A stretch of DNA of 37,500 nucleotides from Theodoxus fluviatilis (Eukaryota > Mollusca > Gastropoda > Cycloneritida > Neritidae), in contig JAWQFJ010009650.1 in NCBI GenBank assembly GCA_034096865.1, positions 47,501-85,000 of the forward strand. The letters are read 5' to 3'. A program made the translations under genes and the position numbers. The notes under the pieces were generated by a model. That model worked only from the letters and a program-made list of their open reading frames with translations. It was not told where the DNA came from and searched no databases. Below, piece by piece: positions 32,040-37,500 of this stretch (within the stretch, counting starts at the first letter, position 1; each line of letters begins with the position of its first letter).

Positions 32040-32150
32040 GCCGCGCGTTGTATAAGTCGAGCGCCCCGGGGCGCTCTGCTGCATTAAGCATGAAAGGAAC
32101 GGGAAGTAGGACAGAGCGCCCGCGGTCGCTTGCTTTATACAACTCGCGGC
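32040..32150. repeat. 111-bp inverted repeat with 39-bp arms
   Basis: The left arm (32040-32078) begins GCCGCGCGTTGTATAAGTCG. The right arm (32112-32150), reversed, begins GCCGCGAGTTGTATAAAGCA. The spacer is 33 bp. The arms agree at roughly 33 of 39 positions and end in CGCTCTG. The left arm also contains the perfect palindrome GCGCCCCGGGGCGC (32061-32074). It could be a tiny MITE or a structured transcript. No clear target duplication is seen. Confidence 0.8.
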
Positions 32151-32307
32151 AGATTTTGCGTCCTGACTAAATACAAGCCACGAGTTGTCCTACAGTGGAT
32201 TATTTCGGAATAGCGGAAAACGTCACTGAGATTGGGTATCAACCAAAGGTGACACAAGATGTAGGTATTTTTTGATCGGATCTTTTCTTCCCCAGACTTC
32301 GTATTTT

Positions 32308-32548
32308 CTGTCTCTGTGTGCCTGTCGCTATTTTTTTATCTGTGTCTGTCTGTGTGCCTGTCGCTATTTCTGTATCAGTGTCTGTCTGTGTGCCTGTCGG
32401 TGTGCCTGTGTGTGCCTGTCGTTGTGCCATTGTATGTATGTGTGTATGTCTGTGTATATGTGTGTGTGCCTGGCTTTTGTATGTGTGCCTGTATGTGTGC
32501 CTCCTACATGTGCCTCCTTCTGTCTCTATGTGTCTCTCTATGTGTTTG

Positions 32549-32599
<51 letters not shown>

Positions 32600-32652
32600 A
32601 TGTCTGTCTGTCTCTGTCTCTGTCTCTGTCTCTGTCTCTTTCTGACTCTCTC

Positions 32653-32690
<38 letters not shown>
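32308..32690. repeat. TGTC / TGTG / TC microsatellite
   Basis: TGTGCCTGTC units are followed by a clean (TCTG)n at about 32550-32610 and then (TC)n to about 32690. All long frames here (155, 144 and 109 codons) are repeat translations. Confidence 0.95.
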
Positions 32691-32695
<5 letters not shown>

Positions 32696-33229
32696 TTACT
32701 TGCGTGCTTCCTTTCGTGTATGTGTGTAGTCGTACCTGACTTCTCTCGATGAATTTAAAACTGATTTCGAGCTTCTTGGAGCATAGACTCTGTACAAGAA
32801 GCTTAATCCGGAGTACACATCAACGTATCACTCCTAGCAAATCACCACACACACCAGCACACGATGCATGCAAACTCAGATCATTGCAACTCTGGAAATT
32901 CCTCAAGGAGGTCACGTGCATCACATGACAGGAAGCAGCAAAGCATGGCGGGATATACCATGAGTGCAGGAAAAGTACGCCAAGCAAGAAAGGGAGCAAT
33001 CTTTTTGGTCACAGGAAAGAGAGAGATCTCGGCCGCAGGAAAGAAGAATGATCGTGGACTTCACGTATGTGCTGTTCGTATCTCTCTCAGTAGCCATCTG
33101 GATGACTCCCAACTGGATTAAAACAAAACCACAAGCAACTCAACCCCAGCACAGTGCGCATGCGCTTAACTGAGTCCTTTGATAGACCACCGCTGTGTGG
33201 TCTGAGTGATGAATGGTTTTCAGGACGAA
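32691..33229. other. Unique sequence with small ORFs, no gene assigned
   Basis: Two overlapping small frames start at ATGs at 32946 and 32964 and contain no recognised domain. The second ends in a hydrophobic stretch IVDFTYVLFVSLSVAIW that could be a membrane segment by chance. An NRF-1-like palindrome lies near the end. Confidence 0.35.
33155..33166. promoter_or_regulatory. NRF-1-type palindrome TGCGCATGCGCT
   Basis: This is a full match to the NRF-1 consensus YGCGCAYGCGCR apart from the last base, about 65 bp upstream of the palindromic element. In animals such sites mark CpG promoters of housekeeping genes. No transcript start is visible here, so function is inference. Confidence 0.25.
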
Positions 33230-33311
33230 TAGACCTTATTCACGCGACCCGCCATTTTGGTTTTAAAACGAGGCCCCTTACGCTAACGCGGCGACCGCGC
33301 TACCTTCACAG

Positions 33312-33460
33312 TATTGCTGGAGCGGCAATTTGACAAATGTTCCGGACTTTTCTCAAGGTGATGTGGAAAGATGGTCGAACGAAGGCAGAACAATAGCAAG
33401 AAGACAAAGTGACAAAGGCTATGATAAGTGGATTGAAGGGTTTATCGACTACGATGCCAT
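33312..33460 (+). pseudogene. Exon-like coding segment in left palindrome arm
   Basis: After CTACCTTCACAG, a possible acceptor, an open frame reads YCWSGNLTNVPDFSQGDVER and continues as WSNEGRTIARRQSDKGYDKW then IEGFIDYDAIKG. It reaches AAAG/GTTGGT, a possible donor. The frame stays open about 48 nt upstream, with a stop at 33264 and no ATG. The pattern P-D-F-S..D-V..(W)...GYDKWIEGFIDYDAIKG resembles, from memory, N-terminal segments of repetitive invertebrate proteins that also carry SWIM or YqaJ-type domains. That resemblance is unverified. Only one substitution (Asp to Asn) separates it from the copy in the other arm. Confidence 0.4.
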
Positions 33461-33942
33461 CAAAGGTTGGTACACAGTGACAAGTTCTTTCGCTTAGATT
33501 AGAACTGAGTGTTCGAGTTGTTTTTTTCTTTCTTGGTGTCGCTTTCAAATCTGTTCACAGTACTAGGCTGGCTGGTTTACTTAGATGTGCTTTTTTTAAA
33601 TGCGTGCTAACTGATATTAGGTTTAGAGCTTGAATTTTCGTGATCACGCGCTGACCTCATGACAAGCTGGCCAATGACAGGCAAGGAACAAAACGGCCGT
33701 CTCTTTCCGTGGTTTTCATTGGTTCGAACACTCGAGTTGTAAGCGAAAAAGAACTTGTGTAGTATCATCGAAAATTCAAGCTCTAAACCTAATATCAGTT
33801 AGCACGCATAAAAAATCACATCTAAGTAAACCAGCCAGCCTAGTACTGTGAACGGATATGAAAGCGACACCAAGAAAAAAAAAACACTCGAACACTCAGT
33901 TTTAATCTAAGCGAAAGAACTTGTCACTGTGTACCAACCTTT

Positions 33943-34091
33943 GATGGCATCGTAGTCGATAAACCCTTCAATCCACTTATCATAGCCTTTGTCACTTTGT
34001 CTTCTTGCTATTGTTCTGCCTTCGTTCGACCATCTTTCCACATCACCTTGAGAAAAGTTCGGAACATTTGTCAAATTGCCGCTCCAGCAAT
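33943..34091 (-). pseudogene. Inverted copy of the exon-like segment in right palindrome arm
   Basis: This is the same open segment as in the left arm, on the opposite strand. It carries PNF where the left arm has PDF and is otherwise the same peptide. Conservation of the frame in both arms is higher than in the flanking arm sequence, which has several substitutions and run-length changes. That hints at coding origin, but recent duplication or gene conversion could also explain it. The right arm also keeps GGCGGCCATGTTGG near its outer end, where the left arm has CCCGCCATTTTGG. Confidence 0.4.
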
Positions 34092-34173
34092 ACTGTGAAG
34101 GTAGCGCGGTCGCCGCGTTAGCGTACGGGGCCTCGTTTTAAAACCAACATGGCCGCCGCGTGAATAAGGTCTA

Positions 34174-34640
34174 TGTTGACAGTTGTCGCCCCTGGAATGG
34201 AAAACGACTTAACGATGGAGACGGTGAGGATACCGGTGATGATGATTTTGTGTCAGCTCCTCACAAGAAAGGAGAAAAGGAAAATAGGAAGAAGGAAAAG
34301 AATGTAAGGGAAGAAAAGGATAATATTATTGCATTGCTGGTGATTGCGGAGACAGGTGTGGCTGTCGTGTTGTGATAGTTTTGGTGACGTTATAAGGAAG
34401 TGGAGAAGGAAGAGGAACAGGAGGTGGTGAAGGAGGAAGAGAATACGAACGGGTGATGGATATCGTACTTACTTCGTTTAATATGTAAAAATTAGAAGTA
34501 TTTCATAAATCCTAATATAACATTATTTACAAGAGTGTTGGCATTATGAATGGTTTTCACAGCGTCTCACTTTAGAAATTTTCCCAATCGCTTTTTTACC
34601 CATTAATAACTGAGATCTTAATATACATGTTTCAATCAAA
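34174..34640. other. Unique, purine-rich in part; no gene seen
   Basis: The plus frame at 34160-34375 starts inside the palindrome end and is Lys/Glu-rich because the DNA is AG-rich. No domain is recognised. Confidence 0.4.
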
Positions 34641-34643
34641 GGC

Positions 34644-34677
34644 ACACAGACACACGCGCGTGCGTGCGCGCACACAT

Positions 34678-34715
<38 letters not shown>

Positions 34716-34789
34716 ACATACTCTCGGACAAAGATACAAATCCAGAGACATAACATAGACACACACTGAGACACGAACATAGAGGCAGA

Positions 34790-34868
<79 letters not shown>
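34644..34868. repeat. (AC)n then (GA)n compound microsatellite
   Basis: The AC tract covers about 34644-34715. A short unique piece follows to about 34790, then (GA)n from about 34793 to 34868. On the minus strand the GA tract is (TC)n, lying directly downstream of the 3' tail of the next element. Confidence 0.95.
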
Positions 34869-34871
<3 letters not shown>

Positions 34872-34872
<1 letters not shown>

Positions 34873-34920
34873 ACTGAGCTGAACTAAACTGAACTAAACT
34901 GAACTGAACTGAACTGAACA
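34872..34920 (-). repeat. (TTCAG)n / (TTTAG)n tandem tail of the minus-strand retroelement
   Basis: Pentamers GAACT/AAACT/GAGCT on the plus strand repeat about nine times, directly after AATAAAC on the minus strand and directly before (TC)n. Tandem tails of this type are usual at LINE 3' ends that do not use poly-A. Confidence 0.85.
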
Positions 34921-35065
34921 AGTTTATTGTGTAGGCCACTGGCCTGTTACATTTAAAAGAAACGTGAAATGACAAACCAAGTATGTAGAAGGGAGCACAT
35001 CAAAGCTTGAAACCCGTTTTGGAACGCGAAACACACATGGGCAAGCATCTAACTGATGCGATAGT

Positions 35066-35924
35066 TCATTTTCTCCGTGCAGCCCGTGAAGATCGCTGTT
35101 GTGTCGGCGGCGTCCCGCTTCTTCCTTTCTTGTTTACGCTGTCATCCCTGCAGCGCTTGAAAGCAGGAGATCTAGGGCAAACAGATGGTTGGGTGTTGAC
35201 TGGGGCTCTAGCTGGTGAGGACAAAAAATGCCTCTCGTGGGATGATCCAACGCCGTGCATACAATCGGCAGAAGTCGAAGGGAGAGATAGTGCGTGATCT
35301 GTCACTTTCCTTAAAACGCACACCTCGGCTAACTCACTTCTGAGTGCGCTGATGTGATCTCGCAAGCAACGAGACATGCTCACTTCAGGTTCATTCATTG
35401 TCTTTCGGAATCCTGGAATTGCCTCTTTACTAAGAGCCTGAAGTGTGACACTTCGAGGGTCATCTTCAGAAGGTGGTGATTCTCTAGCAGTGGATTCATC
35501 ATTGTAGACTGGGTCAGCCGCTGCAACTGGCTGGATGGCGCATCTCGAGGGGTCAGAGGTCACGGTCGAGTTGGTGACGTATTCAGCCGGCACATGGGGA
35601 CGAGAATTTCGTGCATCTACATTTGTATTTGCAACATCGTCTTCAACCGCAATCGCTCTCGAAAAGGCATCAACACGCTTCTGCTCACCCTTATCTTGAT
35701 ACTCCTCTGCTCGCCGCTGGTCACGTCTTCTCTGTGCTAGAGTCTTCTTTCCAAACGCTTACCTTCCCGTTTGAGAGTAATGGCTGACTTTCACACTGCC
35801 GAAATCTCAGCACAACCACAACACTGCCAGGTTCACCGTTCACTTTCCAGGAGGTAGGTTCCTGTGACGCCAACAGGGATGTCAGTAGTGTCTCCAGGGC
35901 AGCTGGAAGTCCAGCGAATGGCAT
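35066..35924 (-). pseudogene. ORF1-like protein gene, two frames (one frameshift)
   Basis: An ATG at 35924-35922 opens MPFAGLPAALETLLTSLLAS, followed by QEPTSWKVNGEPGSVVVVLR. This is a short helix-rich start, then a Trp/beta-like segment. Around 35760 the sequence AACGGGAAGGTAAGCG shifts phase by one base. The second frame is open from 35758 and gives KKTLAQRRRDQRRAEEYQ, a basic, probably helical nucleic-acid-binding stretch. A long Ser/Pro/acidic region follows, then a basic end SSRAARRK and a stop at 35066. The total is about 286 codons. The GTAAGC could be a real splice donor, but no acceptor at a sensible distance is seen, so a 1-bp indel is simpler. The W..(V).G....VVLRxR then R-R-RDQRRAEE order resembles ORF1 proteins of invertebrate LINEs from memory; function is inferred. 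Confidence 0.5.
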
Positions 35925-36009
35925 TGTACTAACTCTTATCGCACAGTATTGTAAACGGGCCGGAGCCGAAGCAGACACGTCTTGCCGGCACGAGCGCGAG
36001 CCGTCGAGT

Positions 36010-36011
36010 GA

Positions 36012-36109
<98 letters not shown>

Positions 36110-36177
36110 GAGACAGAGAGAGACAGACAGACAGAAACACAGAGAGAAAGATAGAGAGAGAAAGAGATAGAGAGAGG

Positions 36178-36209
<32 letters not shown>

Positions 36210-36382
36210 AGATAGTGAGTGTGAGAGAGACAAAGAGAGAGATAAAGTGAGAGAAAGAGAGAGTGAAACGAAGAGATAGACAGAGACACACAGAGAGCTG
36301 GAAGAGAGACCGACAGAGACAGAGACACAGAGAAAAAGAGAAATAGATAGACAGACAGACAGACAGACAAACAGACACACAC

Positions 36383-36433
<51 letters not shown>

Positions 36434-36490
36434 GGCAGACAGACAGACAGTCAGACAAACAGACATACAGAGACATAGACAGATACAGAG
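36010..36490. repeat. (TG)n, GA-rich and (ACAG)n compound microsatellite
   Basis: (TG)n lies at about 36016-36057, (GA)n with ACAG interruptions to about 36340, and then a clean (ACAG)n to about 36460. Minus-strand frames of 151-251 codons are mostly repeat translation. The 251-codon frame ends by reading into the ORF1-like gene. Confidence 0.96.
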
Positions 36491-37500
36491 AGAAGGGGGA
36501 CGAATGGATGGAAAGACAGGCACACAGAAACAGAGAGGAGGAAGACTGATATCTAATCTAAGACTTTTTGCTACGCTTCTTGGAAGAGGTGATGAATGTG
36601 GAGGCGAATACAAGGTCTCTTGCTCTGGAACCCATCGCTTGATTTCAGGTACGGTAACGAGACTGCGGGGCCTAAAAGGCTTCTTTCTTCGTTGAAAAAC
36701 TCCTCAGTTCCCCAGGACTTTTTCATAACACTCTCCGAATCTCACGTTCAAGAGGCTGCCCATTCACGTAGGAAGTCAAGTCATTTCAACGTTCACGACC
36801 CGAAGGCATCCAGAAGAGAAGCAGTCATTTTAACAAGACTTGCGAGTAAAAAACTGTCTGCGATATTGTTTTTCGTCCCTCCTTCGTGCAATACTGCGAG
36901 CTGCTTTTGCTTCACTTAAAAAGGAGGCAAAAAACGAGAGGTGCTTCCTCAAAGAATGTCCTCTCTCGTCGCAGCCTGAAGGCAAAGGTTGAGGTAATGA
37001 CCATTGTAGTGTGAAAGAGACTCCAAATCAATGCAAATCCTCTCACGCGATGTACAATCAATAGTTTGGACAAGACGGACCCGATGGGTGTCTTGGGGTT
37101 CTTTCTCTAGCTCATGTTTAATCTTGCTTTCACTTAGTCATCTATTTCCTTGGCCAGATAAGCCGTTCTTCTGGAAAAGGGTCAATTTTATGACACAAGG
37201 TCCAAAATCTGAAGTGGCTGTTTTGCTTTGAAGTGGAACGTTTACCATCAAAGCATACTTTTTTATCGATACAAGCTATAATTTGGTGAAGAAACATGGA
37301 AAAGGGGGCGAGTTAACGGTCAATCTTTTAAAGGAACACATACCTATTTGTATTGCAATGACTGAAATCAGCGGTCATGTCATACTGAGGAGCGACTGAA
37401 CCAAAGCACCCAATCACATCGCACAGTCGTGCTTCTTTACAAAATGATAGATCTTCGCACTCCTTCAGGGCAACCGCTCTGCATGTACCTCCCTTGATAT
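36491..37500. other. Unique sequence to window end, no gene seen
   Basis: The short plus frames at 36596-36919 and 37031-37231 have no recognisable domain. I saw no repeat or RNA gene. Confidence 0.45.

Larger units (their letters stand above)
33230..34173. mobile_element. Large near-perfect palindrome (fold-back element) with duplicated exon
   Basis: The left arm 33230-33640 and the right arm 33769-34173 are inverted copies of about 405-411 bp with roughly 96% identity, separated by 128 bp. The outer ends read TAGACCTTATTCACGCG, directly and inverted. The terminal TA could be a TA target duplication; no longer duplication is seen. Differences cluster outside the exon-like core, plus T/A-run length changes. 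The spacer holds a third, shorter relic of arm sequence (TTCGAACACTCGAG... AGCGAAAAAGAACTTGT, about 33722-33757). It is either a fold-back transposon with long terminal repeats or an inverted duplication of a gene's 5' end. Confidence 0.75.
34869..36008 (-). mobile_element. Compact retroelement with ORF1-like gene and LINE 3' tail, lacking ORF2
   Basis: Read on the minus strand, the element begins next to an (AC)n/(TC)n microsatellite near 36008. It has about 80 bp of leader, an ORF1-like gene, and a ~150-bp 3' UTR. It ends TGTAACAGGCCAGTGGCCTA, CACAATAAACT, then (TTCAG/TTTAG)n and (TC)n. The last ~75 bp resemble the 3' UTR end of LINE copy B (GTCATTTC, TGTAA, GGCC-loop-GGCC, CACAATAAACT). 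No endonuclease or RT sequence lies between the gene and the tail, so it resembles HAL1-like ORF1-only LINE derivatives mobilised in trans. Confidence 0.6.

Noticed and set aside
33717..33730. tRNA B-box-like GGTTCGAAC in the palindrome spacer
   Set aside because: There is no A box or cloverleaf, and the segment is explained as a relic of arm sequence.
35929..36613. Minus-strand hydrophobic ORFs of 151-251 codons
   Set aside because: They are ACAG and GA repeat translations. Only the segment below 35924 carries the ORF1-like gene.

Overview
This window is eukaryotic, most likely from a marine invertebrate and plausibly a mollusc. The grounds are long AC/TC/TCTG/ACAG microsatellites, several clustered minisatellites, non-LTR retrotransposons with a C-terminal CxxC...HFLxxC knuckle, and no bacterial-style packed genes. 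The phylum is inferred from repeat style only. I found no convincing intact host gene. Nearly every long open frame is either low-complexity repeat translation or a transposable-element protein.

Layout. Positions 1-10618 are one uninterrupted 19-bp tandem array of about 559 units with exact higher-order periods (2622 bp = 138 units; 1938 bp = 102 units). A 172-bp unique linker leads to a 36-bp x 46 array (10791-12446) that is open in four frames, then a 28-bp x 13 array (12816-13177). Directly against that array lies a 1.0-kb element with terminal inverted repeats (13178-14185) containing three internal ~185-bp repeats. From 14.2 to 26.7 kb there is unique sequence with no recognisable host gene, broken by microsatellites and by decayed LINE fragments (16.09-16.39, 17.2-17.62 and 25.65-25.88 kb).

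From 27.4 to 36.0 kb lies the most informative region. It holds a 5'-truncated, frameshifted LINE (27425-28392), a larger 5'-truncated LINE whose ORF2 remains open to its stop (28476-31620), and, on the minus strand, a compact retroelement with an ORF1-like gene but no ORF2 (34869-36008). All three end in related 3' tails (TGTAA, then a GGCC-loop-GGCC or weaker hairpin, then ACAATAAA and a short tandem tail). All run into a (TC)n microsatellite in the same orientation. This suggests a LINE family, with an ORF1-only derivative, that prefers (TC)n targets.

Between them are a small inverted repeat (32040-32150) and a 944-bp near-perfect palindrome (33230-34173), whose two arms each carry the same apparent coding exon in opposite orientation. 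The last kilobase has no recognisable gene.
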